This document shows positions 1 through 8,519 of a stretch of 64,000 bases of DNA, piece after piece (positions within the stretch are counted from its first letter, which is position 1; each line of letters starts with the position of its first letter). The notes beneath the pieces were generated by a model. That model ran no database searches. It was given only the letters and a program-made list of their open reading frames with translations, and was not told the DNA's origin. The DNA comes from Kineosporia mesophila (lineage in GTDB: Bacteria; Actinomycetota; Actinomycetes; Actinomycetales; Kineosporiaceae), in contig NZ_JAJOMA010000002.1 of the NCBI RefSeq assembly GCF_021129235.1, positions 62,001-126,000 of the forward strand, in the 5' to 3' direction. Made by a program: the position numbers and the translations under genes.

Positions 1-1141
1 GGCCCATCCCGGCCTGCCAGAGGTCGGTCTGGTACGTACCACCGCCCGGCTTCCGCAGCAGGTAGCCCTTTTCGCTCGCCTCGTCGAAAATGGCGGCGCG
101 CTGGCCGATGTACGGGTTGATCCAGACGCACACCCGCAGGTCCTTCTCCCGCAGGCGCTTCAGCATGCCCACGGGGTCGGGGAAAACCCGGGGGTCCCAG
201 GTGAAGTCGCACCAGCTGTACTCGCGCATCCAGAAGCAGTCAAAATGGAAGACGCTGAGCGGTATACCGCGCTCGGCCATACCGTCGACGAAGTGGTTGA
301 CCGTCTCCTCGCCGTAGTCGGTGGTGAAACTCGTGGACAGCCAGGTGCCGTAGCTCCAGGCCGGCACCTGCGCCGGGCGGCCGGTGAGCCGGGTGTACCG
401 GTCCAGCACGTCTTTCGGCCCGGGGCCGCCGATCACCAGGTACTCCAGCGTCTCGCCCGGGACCGAGAACTGCACCCGCTCGACTGCTTCCGAGCCGATC
501 TCGAGGGAGACCGGGCCGGCGTCGTTCACCAGCACCCCGTAACCGCGGTTACTGAGGTAGAAGGGCACGTTCTTGTAGGCCTGCTCGCTGGAGGTGCCGC
601 CGTCGGCGTTCCAGATGTCCACAGACTGGCCGTTCTTCACCAGCGGGCCGAAGCGCTCGCCGAGCCCGTAGACGGTCTCGCCGACGCCCAGGGCCAGCTG
701 CTCGTGCAGGTAGGTCGTGCCGTTGTCGAGCATCAGTCCCAGTGACCGCAGGCCGCTGCTGGTCAGGGGCTTGCCGTCCTGCACGAAGCTCAGGTTCCAG
801 GGTGCGCCCAGGTCGATCCGGGCCTCCAGGGATCCCGAGCGCAGCACACCGGTCGTGCCGTCGAAACTGCTGCTGCCCTCTTCGGAGGTGTTCAGCTCGA
901 ACCGCTCCGGTTCCTTGCTGCCCTTGTGGTGCTCGACGCGCACCTTGATCACACCGGGGGCCGGGGCGGTCAGGGTCACCGTGAGCGTCGCGGCGTTGAG
1001 CGTGTCGCCCCGGTGCGCCACGACCTTCGTGGCGGCGAGGACGACCAACTGGTTGCCGGTGCTCTCGACGTCGAACACCTCACGGGCGTACAGGGCCTCG
1101 ACCCCGTCCCGCATGCGCCAGTAACCATCACTGAATTTCAT
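1..1141 (-). CDS. yicI: Alpha-xylosidase, GH31 (YicI type), partial at left edge
   Basis: The first 380 residues of a glycoside hydrolase family 31 enzyme that removes alpha-xylosyl units from non-reducing ends of oligosaccharides. The visible part covers the N-terminal beta-sandwich and the beginning of the barrel. Strong YicI-like blocks are HFDCFWM, CDFTWDP and VCVWINPYIGQ near residues 310-350. The catalytic aspartates lie beyond the window edge. Translation starts at ATG 1141 (MKFSDGYWRM), 22 bp after the stop of the permease gene, so it is the last visible gene of the sugar operon. Family assignment is secure; the exact substrate (xyloglucan fragments such as isoprimeverose) is inferred. 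Confidence 0.9.
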   Translation of the reverse strand, partial: MKFSDGYWRMRDGVEALYAREVFDVESTGNQLVVLAATKVVAHRGDTLNAATLTVTLTAPAPGVIKVRVEHHKGSKEPERFELNTSEEGSSSFDGTTGVLRSGSLEARIDLGAPWNLSFVQDGKPLTSSGLRSLGLMLDNGTTYLHEQLALGVGETVYGLGERFGPLVKNGQSVDIWNADGGTSSEQAYKNVPFYLSNRGYGVLVNDAGPVSLEIGSEAVERVQFSVPGETLEYLVIGGPGPKDVLDRYTRLTGRPAQVPAWSYGTWLSTSFTTDYGEETVNHFVDGMAERGIPLSVFHFDCFWMREYSWCDFTWDPRVFPDPVGMLKRLREKDLRVCVWINPYIGQRAAIFDEASEKGYLLRKPGGGTYQTDLWQAGMG

Positions 1142-1163
1142 CGGCGGGTCAGCACCTTTCGTC

Positions 1164-2075
1164 TCACTTGATGGCACCCGCGGTGAGCCCGCGGGTCAGG
1201 GTGCGCTGGAAGACGAGGAAGAAGATCAGGGTCGGCAGAACGCCGAGCAGGGCCGAGGCGCTGATCGTGGTGACGTTCATGATGCGTTCTCCCTGAAGCG
1301 TCGCGATGCCCACCTGCACGGTCTGGTTGTCGGCGCTGACCAGGAACGACAGGGGGATCAGGAACTCGTTCCAGGTCCAGATGAAGAAGAACACGGCCAG
1401 TACGGCCAGGGTCGGGCGGCAGACGGGAACCACCACGCGCCAGAGGATCTGCCGTCGGTTGGCCCCGTCGAGCGCCGCCGCCTCCAGGAGCTCCCGGGGG
1501 AAGGCGCCGAAGACGCTGGCCAGCAGGTAGGTCCCGAAGGCGCCGTGGATGACGACGAAGACGATGACGACCGACCAGATGGTGTCGTACAGGCCGATGT
1601 TCTTGAACATGATGTACAGCGGGTAGAGCAGCGCCTCCTGCGGCACGATCGTCGCCAGGAGGAACGCCACGAGGACCCACATCCGGCCCCGTACCCGGCC
1701 GATGCCCAGGGCGTAGGCGTTCAGCACCGAGATCAGCACGCCGAACACCGCCACCAGGCCGGAGATCAGGACGCTGTTCCAGACCTTGCGGGGGAAGTCG
1801 ACGGCCTCCCAGAAGGTCTTGATGCCGTCCAGGTAGATCCCGGTGGGCAGTCCCAGCGGGCCGTGGGCGGAGAAGTCCTCGGGTGACTTCACGGCGTTGA
1901 GCAGAACCAGGAGCAGTGGGGCGCCCATGATCACGCCGACGACCAGGGTGACGGCCAGGGCCAGCCACTCCAGGCCGGTCCGGCGCCGTCGTCCGTTCCG
2001 GCGGGGAGGTGCCGGCGCGGGGTGTTCCTCGTCCACCAATTGCTGATGTTCGTTCTCGGACTGGCCGACCGTCAT
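1164..2075 (-). CDS. Sugar ABC transporter permease (MalG type)
   Basis: Inner-membrane permease of a carbohydrate-uptake ABC importer, 303 residues. It has a basic N-terminus (NGRRRRTG), about six membrane segments, and the EAA loop (LLEAAALDGANRRQILWRVVVP near residues 195-216) that contacts the ATPase. ATG 2075 was chosen because it is preceded by GGAGGA and overlaps the stop of the upstream permease (ATGA). No ATPase gene is present in the operon, so a shared MsiK-type ATPase encoded elsewhere is likely, as is common in actinobacteria. Confidence 0.92.
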   Translation of the reverse strand: MTVGQSENEHQQLVDEEHPAPAPPRRNGRRRRTGLEWLALAVTLVVGVIMGAPLLLVLLNAVKSPEDFSAHGPLGLPTGIYLDGIKTFWEAVDFPRKVWNSVLISGLVAVFGVLISVLNAYALGIGRVRGRMWVLVAFLLATIVPQEALLYPLYIMFKNIGLYDTIWSVVIVFVVIHGAFGTYLLASVFGAFPRELLEAAALDGANRRQILWRVVVPVCRPTLAVLAVFFFIWTWNEFLIPLSFLVSADNQTVQVGIATLQGERIMNVTTISASALLGVLPTLIFFLVFQRTLTRGLTAGAIK

Positions 2076-2971
2076 TGTTCCTCCTGATCGGCCAGCCGGA
2101 ACTGGGCCCGGACGAAGAAGATCGCGACGGCGAGCACGACCACGGTGAGTGCCGTCGCGATCGTGGCGCCGTAACCGACCCGCTGCGCGGTGAAGAACTC
2201 GGTGTAGGAGTAGTAGCTCGGCACGATCGTCGAGCTGCCCGGGCCACCTCTCGTCAGCGCGTAGACCGGTCCGAACACCTTCAGGGCGGCCACCGTGCAG
2301 GTGAGCACCACGACGAAGATCTCCGGGCGGATACCCGCCAGGGTGATGGCGCGGAACCGCTGGAACCAGTTGGCGCCGTCGAGTTCCGCCGCCTCGTAGA
2401 GCTGGGGGTCGATCCGTTGCAGCGCCGACATGAAGACCACCACGGGGTAACCGATCTGGATCCAGACCAGGACCGCCGCGATCGAGAGCAGCGCCGTGTC
2501 GGGGCTTCCCAGCCAGTTGTGCTGGAGTCCACCCAGGCCGAACGCCTTCAGCAGGTCGTTCAGGGCGCCGTCCTCGGGACGCAGGATCCACCCGACCACG
2601 ATCGCCGCGATCGCGATCGGGAGGATCTGCGGAAGGTAGTAGACCGCGCGCAGCAGACCCATGATCTTGCCGTTGAACCGGCGCCCCACCAGGTCGAACA
2701 GCAGCGAGGCGAGGAACAGCCCGATCGCGGTCGGCAGGATCACCATGGCCACGACCATCGCGATGCTGTGCTGGAACGACGCCCAGAAGTCGGCGTCCTG
2801 AAACAGTTCCTTCCAGTTGTCCAGGCCGATCCAGGTGGGCGGCTTGATCCCGCGGTAGCGGGTGAAACTGAGGTACACGTTCCAGGCCAGCGGCACGATG
2901 ATGATGACCGTGAGCAGGAGCGCTCCCGGGATCAGGTAGAGCCAGTAGCCTTTACGGCTTTCCGACCTCAC
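2072..2971 (-). CDS. Sugar ABC transporter permease (MalF type)
   Basis: Partner permease of 299 residues with about six membrane segments. The EAA loop is visible as YEAAELDGANWFQRFRAITL near residues 190-210. It starts at a GTG whose bases overlap the stop codon of the substrate-binding protein (GTGA) and ends overlapping the start of the next permease, so the three genes are translationally coupled. It should form a heterodimeric channel with the 1164-2075 product. Confidence 0.92.
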   Translation of the reverse strand: MRSESRKGYWLYLIPGALLLTVIIIVPLAWNVYLSFTRYRGIKPPTWIGLDNWKELFQDADFWASFQHSIAMVVAMVILPTAIGLFLASLLFDLVGRRFNGKIMGLLRAVYYLPQILPIAIAAIVVGWILRPEDGALNDLLKAFGLGGLQHNWLGSPDTALLSIAAVLVWIQIGYPVVVFMSALQRIDPQLYEAAELDGANWFQRFRAITLAGIRPEIFVVVLTCTVAALKVFGPVYALTRGGPGSSTIVPSYYSYTEFFTAQRVGYGATIATALTVVVLAVAIFFVRAQFRLADQEEQ

Positions 2972-4293
2972 CCGTCGATCTCCTTGACTCCCTTGTCGTA
3001 GTCGGTCTGGAGCTGGTCCAGCACGGCGTCGACCGGCTTCGAGCCGTTCACCAGCTCCTGCAGGCTGGAGTTGAGGTCGGCGTAGAAGGTCGGGGCGGGC
3101 CAGTCCGGGTAGAAGGCCAGGCCGTCCTGGTCGTTCAGGGTGGTGAAGTTGTTGATCAGGTCTTTCGACTTCTCGTCGGTGATCGCGTCGGGTTCGGCGG
3201 CCACCGGGATACCGCCGTTGTTACCCAGGAGGTTCTGGATCTCGGGGGACATGGTGATGTCCATGAACTTGTAGGCGAGGTCCTTGGCGTCGGAGTTCTC
3301 CGGCACCACCCACAGGTTCCCGGACGAGCCGGGGGAGAGTTTGGCGCCCGGGAAGAGGAAGGTGCCCCAGTCGAACTTGTTGGAGGTGGTGAAGTTTCCG
3401 TACCACCAGCTGCCGGAGAAGAAGATCGGGTTGGTGCCGGCGATGAACGCGTCCCCGGCGTCCTGGGCCTTCTGGCCGGTGGAGCTCTTCGAGATGTAGC
3501 CCTTGTCCACCCATTCCTTCAGGGTGTTCGCGGCGGCGGTCCAGTTCGCGTCGTGGAAGTCGGCGGGGGCCGTGTAGGTCTGGTAGTCGGTGACCCACTT
3601 GCGGTCCGCGTTCATCAGGGCGAGCTGGTACAGCAACTGGCCGAGCGGGTACTCCTGGGCGGACTCGGCGAGCGGGGTGATGCTCTTGTCCTTGAACGTC
3701 TGCAGTACCTGGGTGAACTCGTCGAGGGTGGTCGGCACCTCGAGGTCGTACTTCTTGAAAAGATCCTTGTTGTAGTACACCTGGACGTACTCACCATAGT
3801 TCGGGATGCCGTACCAGTTGCCCGATCCCATCACGCCGGTGTCGCTGTACCGCGCCGTGGTCTGCAAGGACGACGAGAGCTTGTCGGCCCAGCCGTACGC
3901 CTTCACCGCGGGCCCGATGTCGGTCAGCAGGCCCTGGCTGGAGAGCAGGCCCGAGGTGGCGTTGCCCTTGTTGTACTCCATCACGTCGGGCGCCGAGTCC
4001 GAGTTCAGCACCTGGCTGGCGGACTGGTTGATCTGCTCGAAGCTCTTCAGCTGGAAGTCGACCTTGGCGCCGGTCTCCTCGGTGAACTTCTTCATCGCTT
4101 CTTCCCAGGCGATACCCATCGCACTGGTCTTGTCCTCGTACGTCCACACCGTGAGGGTCTGACCCTCACCCTTCGGGGCGGTGTCGATGTCGTCGCTGCT
4201 GCCGGCGGAGTCGCTCCCGCCGCTGCAGGCGGTCACCAGCAGGGTCGCCGCGAGTGCCAGTGCACTCCCGACGACGATCCGTCGTTGTCCCAC
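2968..4293 (-). CDS. Sugar ABC transporter substrate-binding lipoprotein
   Basis: Extracellular solute-binding protein of the MalE-like family 1, 441 residues. It has a lipoprotein signal (VVGSALALAATLLVTACSGG) with the lipobox Cys near residue 23, followed by a Ser/Asp-rich linker and a two-lobe binding domain. GTG 4293 is preferred over an upstream in-frame ATG at 4335 because AAGGAGGT lies 7 bases before the GTG. As the first gene of the operon it is downstream of the paired palindromes at 4367-4400. The nearby alpha-xylosidase suggests a xylosylated oligosaccharide ligand (inference). Confidence 0.92.
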   Translation of the reverse strand: MGQRRIVVGSALALAATLLVTACSGGSDSAGSSDDIDTAPKGEGQTLTVWTYEDKTSAMGIAWEEAMKKFTEETGAKVDFQLKSFEQINQSASQVLNSDSAPDVMEYNKGNATSGLLSSQGLLTDIGPAVKAYGWADKLSSSLQTTARYSDTGVMGSGNWYGIPNYGEYVQVYYNKDLFKKYDLEVPTTLDEFTQVLQTFKDKSITPLAESAQEYPLGQLLYQLALMNADRKWVTDYQTYTAPADFHDANWTAAANTLKEWVDKGYISKSSTGQKAQDAGDAFIAGTNPIFFSGSWWYGNFTTSNKFDWGTFLFPGAKLSPGSSGNLWVVPENSDAKDLAYKFMDITMSPEIQNLLGNNGGIPVAAEPDAITDEKSKDLINNFTTLNDQDGLAFYPDWPAPTFYADLNSSLQELVNGSKPVDAVLDQLQTDYDKGVKEIDG

Positions 4294-4366
4294 GGGCGCT
4301 ACCTCCTTGAGGAGGAGTGGGCGCGCCAGCCGCATCCACTCCGATGCCTGGCCTGCGTGTTCGTGC

Positions 4367-4400
4367 AGGTTTACCGGTAACGGAAGTTAGCGGTAAACCT
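4367..4400. promoter_or_regulatory. Paired LacI-type operators upstream of the sugar operon
   Basis: AGGTTTACCG (4367-4376) and CGGTAAACCT (4391-4400) form a perfect 10-bp inverted repeat. Each half also sits in its own short palindrome with a central CG-rich core (TTACCGGTAA at 4371-4380; TTAGCGGTAA at 4387-4396), about 16 bp apart. Such symmetric sites are typical of LacI-family sugar repressors. No LacI gene is in the window, so the regulator must be encoded elsewhere. Confidence 0.7.
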
Positions 4401-4445
4401 TCAGCAAAAGCGACAGATGACTCTGGTCTGGCGACGAACGGTCGT

Positions 4446-5084
4446 TCAGGTGGTGGCGTAGCGGGCCTTCATGGTCCTGGCGGCCTCGATCACGGCCCCG
4501 TCCATCGCCCCGTCCGAGGGGCTGTAGTCGAGCAGGAGCATGCGCGGCCAGAAGACGAAGTCGGCGATCATGCCCAGGAACTGGGTGGCTGCGAGCGAGG
4601 CATCGGTGAGATCGACGTTCCCGGCGTCTTTCTCGGCCTCGAGGTAGCGGCGCACCGAGTCGAAGAACGGCATCTTGCCCAGGCGGAAGTGGGTCTGGCC
4701 CAGCTCGGGGAAGCGGGGGGCCTCGGCGATGACGATGCGGAACAGGTCGGCCATGCCCGGGCGGGTCAGGAGGGCGACGTAGCGCCGACCGACGGTCTCC
4801 AGCCCCACCGTGAGGTCGCCGGTGGGGGGCTGGTCGTGGTCGCTCTCGTGCTGCGGTCGCCAGTAGTCCGTGACGATCGCGTCGAACAACGCCGCCTTGG
4901 TCGGGAACTGCTTGAACAGCGTTGCCTTGGAGACCCCGGCGGTGGTCGCGATCTTGGCCAGGGAGGTGCCGGCGTACCCCGACCGGAGGAAGAGGCCGGT
5001 TGCGGCGCCGATGATGGCGGCGCGCTTCTCGGCGGCCATGACCTGGTGGTACGTGGGGATCTCGGGAGGCACGTCGTCCATCAT
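4446..5084 (-). CDS. TetR family transcriptional regulator
   Basis: Repressor of 212 residues. The N-terminal helix-turn-helix spans about residues 20-65 (SLAKIATTAGVSKATLFKQF), followed by a helical ligand-binding domain. It is divergent from the short-chain dehydrogenase, with 98 bp between the two chosen start codons. That intergenic region holds two palindromic sites, so it probably controls both genes. The ligand is unknown, and it could alternatively be annotated simply as an AcrR-like regulator. Confidence 0.9.
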   Translation of the reverse strand: MMDDVPPEIPTYHQVMAAEKRAAIIGAATGLFLRSGYAGTSLAKIATTAGVSKATLFKQFPTKAALFDAIVTDYWRPQHESDHDQPPTGDLTVGLETVGRRYVALLTRPGMADLFRIVIAEAPRFPELGQTHFRLGKMPFFDSVRRYLEAEKDAGNVDLTDASLAATQFLGMIADFVFWPRMLLLDYSPSDGAMDGAVIEAARTMKARYATT

Positions 5085-5094
5085 GCCGGTCGGC

Positions 5095-5169
5095 TCGAGT
5101 GGTGAGCTACTTGACTCACCATTGTTCTCTGCCTACGTTGTGAGGCGAGTCGCTCGGCTCACCACTCGA
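5095..5169. promoter_or_regulatory. Divergent TetR operators and SDR promoter
   Basis: TGGTGAG (5100-5106) pairs with CTCACCA (5115-5121) around an 8-bp spacer. A second site pairs GTGAG (5140-5144) with CTCAC (5158-5162). The outer edges form a 13-bp perfect inverted repeat (5095-5107 and 5157-5169). A plus-strand promoter fits between them: TTGACT at 5111-5116 and TACGTT at 5134-5139, 17 bp apart, so the -35 box overlaps the first operator and repressor binding would block the promoter. Confidence 0.7.
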
Positions 5170-5182
5170 TCGAAGGATGCTC

Positions 5183-5932
5183 ATGCGCACAGTTCTGATC
5201 ACTGGCGGTACCGGGGGCATGGGGTCCAGTCATGTACGGGCGTTTCATGCACAAGGGGACGCCGTGGTCGTCGCGGGTCTCAACGCGACGGTGGGTGAGG
5301 CGATGGTCGGAGAGCTGGGGGAGAGGTCGCTCTTCGTCCGGCTCGATGTCACGGACGAGGACGACTGGAAAGCAGCGGTGCACGCCGCACAGGAACGGTT
5401 CGGTCCGGTCTCGGTGCTGATCAACAACGCCGGTGTGCAGAATCCGGCCGTATTGCTCGAGGATACCGAATCCGGACTCTGGGAGCGGACGTTCGCGGTC
5501 AACGTCACCGGGCAGTACCTGGGTATCCGGGCGGTGACGGCTTCCATGCGGCGTGCCGGTGGTGGGGTGATCATCAATGTCGGGTCGTCGATGGCCTACG
5601 GCGGGACGGCCCACTTCGCTTCGTACGTGGCCAGTAAGTGGGCTGTTCGGGGGCTGACCCGGTCCGCCGCCCTGGAGCTCGCGAAGGACGGGATCCGGGT
5701 GCTGGCGGTCCACCCGGGCGTCATCTCCACACCTCTCGTGCACGAGCCACCGGCTGACGGGTACCCGGCGCTGGCCGATGTCTTCTCGCCCGAGCCCTTC
5801 GCCGTGCCGCGGCTGGGTCGCCCGGAGGAGGTCAGCGATCTGATGCTGCATCTGGCGTCGTCGCGGGCGGCGTTCATGACCGGCTCGGACGTGGTGATCG
5901 ACGGTGGCCTGTTGCTGGGGCCGGCCGCCTGA
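5183..5932 (+). CDS. Short-chain dehydrogenase/reductase
   Basis: Classical SDR oxidoreductase of 249 residues. It shows the cofactor loop TGGTGGMG, the NNAG motif, the catalytic Ser (NVGSSM) and Tyr/Lys (SYVASK), and a C-terminal family signature (GSDVVIDGG). The ATG at 5183 is preferred over the ATG at 5177 because GAAGG at 5172-5176 directly abuts the latter but is correctly spaced for 5183. The substrate cannot be read from the sequence; the paired TetR suggests induction by a small hydrophobic molecule. Confidence 0.9.
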   Translation: MRTVLITGGTGGMGSSHVRAFHAQGDAVVVAGLNATVGEAMVGELGERSLFVRLDVTDEDDWKAAVHAAQERFGPVSVLINNAGVQNPAVLLEDTESGLWERTFAVNVTGQYLGIRAVTASMRRAGGGVIINVGSSMAYGGTAHFASYVASKWAVRGLTRSAALELAKDGIRVLAVHPGVISTPLVHEPPADGYPALADVFSPEPFAVPRLGRPEEVSDLMLHLASSRAAFMTGSDVVIDGGLLLGPAA

Positions 5933-5959
5933 GGGGCGCGGTGGGGGGCGCCTGGACAG

Positions 5960-5974
5960 TGATAAGCATTATCA
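5960..5974. promoter_or_regulatory. Zur-like palindrome before the YibE/F gene
   Basis: TGATAA-GCA-TTATCA is a perfect 6+3+6 palindrome matching the general form of actinobacterial Zur (zinc uptake regulator) boxes. It ends 15 bp before the ATG at 5990, so bound protein would overlap the promoter or transcript start. Identification as Zur is by similarity to known box shape and to the box at 20978-20996. Confidence 0.6.
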
Positions 5975-5989
5975 TTACCTTCGGCGTCC

Positions 5990-7684
5990 ATGGGCTCCCA
6001 TCATGTTCACGGCGCCGGCGGCGAGGACTTCGCTGTCGGCCGGCGCGCACTGGCCTGGCTCCTGGCGGTGCTGGTACCGCTGCTCGTCGCCACGGTCGTC
6101 GGGATGGTGATGCTGTGGCCCAGTAGTACGCCGCCGGTCGCGCGGCAGGTGACCACCGCTGGGGACGTGTCCCAGGACGTCTACGGTGCGAAAGTGGTCT
6201 CGACGTCGGCGCAGGAGTGCGAGGGATCGTCGGGCGACCGGCTGCCCGACGGATCCATCCCGGCAACGGTGCTCTGTGCCTCTGCGGCCGTGCAGATCTC
6301 TTCCGGTCCGGATGAGGGAGAGTCCGTCACGGTGCAGATCCCGGCGCAGGTGTACCGCGCGGGGGTCAGTCCCGGGGACAGCATCCAGGTGGCTCGCTAT
6401 CCCGGGTCGCTGCTGTCGGGCGAGGACAGCGGTGACGCTGCGGATACCGGTGCGGATGTGGGTACGACTCCGCCCGCTGCTCTGCCGGACGGGACCGTCT
6501 ACGCGTGGAACGACTTCTCCCGTGGCTTCCCGTTGGTCTTGCTGGCAGTGGCCTTTTCGGTGCTGGTCGTGGCCGTGGGCCGGTTGCGGGGGCTGGCGGC
6601 CGTCATCGGTCTGGGACTGGGCTATCTCGCGGTCGTCAAGTTCATGCTGCCGGCGTTACGGCTGGGTGAGAATCCGGTCGCGGTGGCCCTGATCGGTTCC
6701 GTCGCCGTCATGACGGTGGTGCTGTACCTGGCGCACGGGGTCTCGGCGAAGACCACGGCGGCTCTGCTCGGAACGATTTTCGGCCTGGCGCTGACCGCGG
6801 GGCTGGCCGACTGGGCCTCGACCGTCGGGCATCTCAACGGTCTCAGTTCGGAGGAGAACTACACGCTGGCCCAGCTCACCGGGTCATCGGATCTGTCCGG
6901 GGTGATTCTCTGCGGCATCATCATGGCCGGTCTCGGGGTGCTGAACGATGTCACCATCACCCAGGCGTCGGCCGTCTGGGAGGTCCGGGCTCACGCTCCG
7001 CAGCTGGGGTTCGGGAAGCTGTTCGTCAGCGGTATGCGGGTCGGGCGTGATCATCTGGCCTCCACCGTCTACACGATCGCCTTTGCCTACGCCGGTGCGG
7101 CATTGCCCACGCTCATCCTCATCGACCTGTACCACCAGCCCCTGGGGCAGGTTCTGACGAGTGGGCAGATCGCCGAGGAGATCGTGCGCACGCTCGTCGG
7201 GGCGATCGGTCTGGTTCTGGCCATTCCGCTGACGACCGGCGTGGCTGCGGCTGTCGTGGCGTCATCGCCGGGGGCTGGTGGGGTAAGTGTTGGTGGAGTA
7301 AGTGTTGGTTCGGTAGGTATTGGTTCATCGGGGTCCGGGGCGCCGGGGTCCGGTGTATCGGGGTCTGGTGTATCGGGGTCTCGTCTTTCGGAATCTGGTG
7401 CGCTGGAACCCGGGAAGTGGAACGGAAGTCGCTCCGGTCGGCGGCGACGGGACGACGCGAATGACTACCGTGCGGCGCCGTCCCGGGAGCCGGGCGCCGA
7501 TAGGTCTGCTGCCCCGTACTCCGGTGCTCAGGGATCCGGTGGCCATGAGTTCGGTGGCCATGAGCCCGGTGTTCAGGAACCCGGTGGTCAGAAGTCTGGC
7601 GGCTGGGACTCCGATGGTTGGGACTCCGGTGGTTGGGACTCCGGTGGCTGGGAGTCGCCTGGCCGGGAACCGGGGAACCCGTGA
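5990..7684 (+). CDS. YibE/F family multipass membrane protein with repetitive C-terminal tail
   Basis: Protein of 564 residues. It has an N-terminal membrane segment (residues 18-40), an extracytoplasmic domain (about 45-165), and then about seven further membrane segments to about residue 425, with the YibE/F core (VLNDVTITQASAVWEVR and GRDHLASTVYTIAFAYAGAALP). The last 140 residues are low-complexity Gly/Ser/Pro repeats ending in repeated GGWDS units. The family's transported substrate is not established. The Zur-like palindrome just before the start suggests a role under zinc starvation (inference). A possible leaderless transcript is suggested because no clear ribosome-binding site is present. 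Confidence 0.8.
   Translation: MGSHHVHGAGGEDFAVGRRALAWLLAVLVPLLVATVVGMVMLWPSSTPPVARQVTTAGDVSQDVYGAKVVSTSAQECEGSSGDRLPDGSIPATVLCASAAVQISSGPDEGESVTVQIPAQVYRAGVSPGDSIQVARYPGSLLSGEDSGDAADTGADVGTTPPAALPDGTVYAWNDFSRGFPLVLLAVAFSVLVVAVGRLRGLAAVIGLGLGYLAVVKFMLPALRLGENPVAVALIGSVAVMTVVLYLAHGVSAKTTAALLGTIFGLALTAGLADWASTVGHLNGLSSEENYTLAQLTGSSDLSGVILCGIIMAGLGVLNDVTITQASAVWEVRAHAPQLGFGKLFVSGMRVGRDHLASTVYTIAFAYAGAALPTLILIDLYHQPLGQVLTSGQIAEEIVRTLVGAIGLVLAIPLTTGVAAAVVASSPGAGGVSVGGVSVGSVGIGSSGSGAPGSGVSGSGVSGSRLSESGALEPGKWNGSRSGRRRRDDANDYRAAPSREPGADRSAAPYSGAQGSGGHEFGGHEPGVQEPGGQKSGGWDSDGWDSGGWDSGGWESPGREPGNP
7270..7670 (+). repeat. Short tandem repeats encoding the YibE/F tail
   Basis: Degenerate units such as GGTGGAGTAAGTGTT, GGTGTATCGGGGTCT and GGTTGGGACTCCG repeat in phase with the reading frame. 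They give GVSVG, GVSGS and GGWDS repeats at the protein C-terminus. Confidence 0.8.
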
Positions 7685-7922
7685 CTGAGAGACCGATGAC
7701 CAGTCATATGGTTTCGGCCATCCCCGGGGTCTGGCGCTGGCATGGTCGCTTCCTCGCAAGCCTTGGAACGTTGACGGCGAGATGTGGCACCGCAGGTGAG
7801 TGGGAGCTGCCCTGGTGGACAGAGGGCTTCGCTGGGCAAGCCTTGCTGCGTGGTCGACCTGGCTGTCGTGGCCCTTTCGGAAGAGGGATCCTGCCCTCCA
7901 GGTAGCAGGATTCGGAAGATTC

Positions 7923-8386
7923 TCAGAATGGTGGGTCGGGGTAATCGGGAAGATTGCCGGTGGCGGTCCCCCAGGGTTCGCGCTTGCCGCGGTCAGGAGC
8001 AGAACCACTTGAGGAAGAGGAGCGCTCACTGAGGCCACCGCGTCTTCTCCTTGCCGCCCGCGTGATCTCGTCGTTGACTTGTTCGATGTCGCGTTGCCAG
8101 CGTCGGAGGCGGTCGGCGGTGCGCTGGGCCGCGGTCAAAGTGTCGTTCCGGGTGGATGTTGCCGGCCTGATGAGGAATTCGTTGTCGGCTGGTGGCACGG
8201 AAAGGGGCAGGGTCCATCCCGGGCTGCCCGGTAGTACCGGTGGCGGGGACGCATGCACTCTGCCCTCAGGGGTGACCCAGAGAACGGTCCCTGCGGGAAG
8301 GCGTTCATCGGGCCCGCTGAAGCGGGTGCTCCATCCGGCGCTGGTCTTGAGGTTGTGATGAGTTCTGCAAGCCGGATGCAGATTAC
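7923..8386 (-). pseudogene. DUF222/HNH endonuclease, detached C-terminal half
   Basis: Minus-strand remnant beginning at the junction and encoding N-L-H-P-A-C-R-T-H-H-N-L-K followed by a 140-residue tail. This is the second half of the HNH motif (HPACRTHHNLK) found in DUF222 proteins. The missing first half (CDLDHLVPFDEGGTTCPC) is on the same strand at 17467-19349. Joining the two with a single copy of GTAA (TTAC on plus) gives codons TGT-AAT-CTG in frame, so the gene was split by insertion of the intervening 9 kb. It has no start of its own and is presumably not expressed. Confidence 0.9.
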
Positions 8387-8444
8387 TTCTACTTCGCTAA
8401 CCCGGGCTATTCATGGCGAGCCGCGTTCTAGTGGCCGAAAATAA

Positions 8445-8517
8445 GAAAAGTGCCCCCTGAGCTGCAACGATGGAGTTGTCGAGACAACACCGGAGCAGCG
8501 AAAAGGGAGCACTTTTC
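8445..8517 (+). promoter_or_regulatory. Stem-loop covering the transposase ribosome-binding site
   Basis: A 14-bp inverted repeat with one mismatch (8445-8458 against 8504-8517) encloses nested pairs GCTGC/GCAGC (8461-8465, 8495-8499) and GTTGTC/GACAAC (8475-8480, 8483-8488). The ribosome-binding site GGGAG (8505-8509) for the GTG at 8520 lies in the 3' arm. RNA read in from outside would therefore hide it, a known way for insertion sequences to limit transposase synthesis. Confidence 0.65.
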
Positions 8518-8519
8518 AG

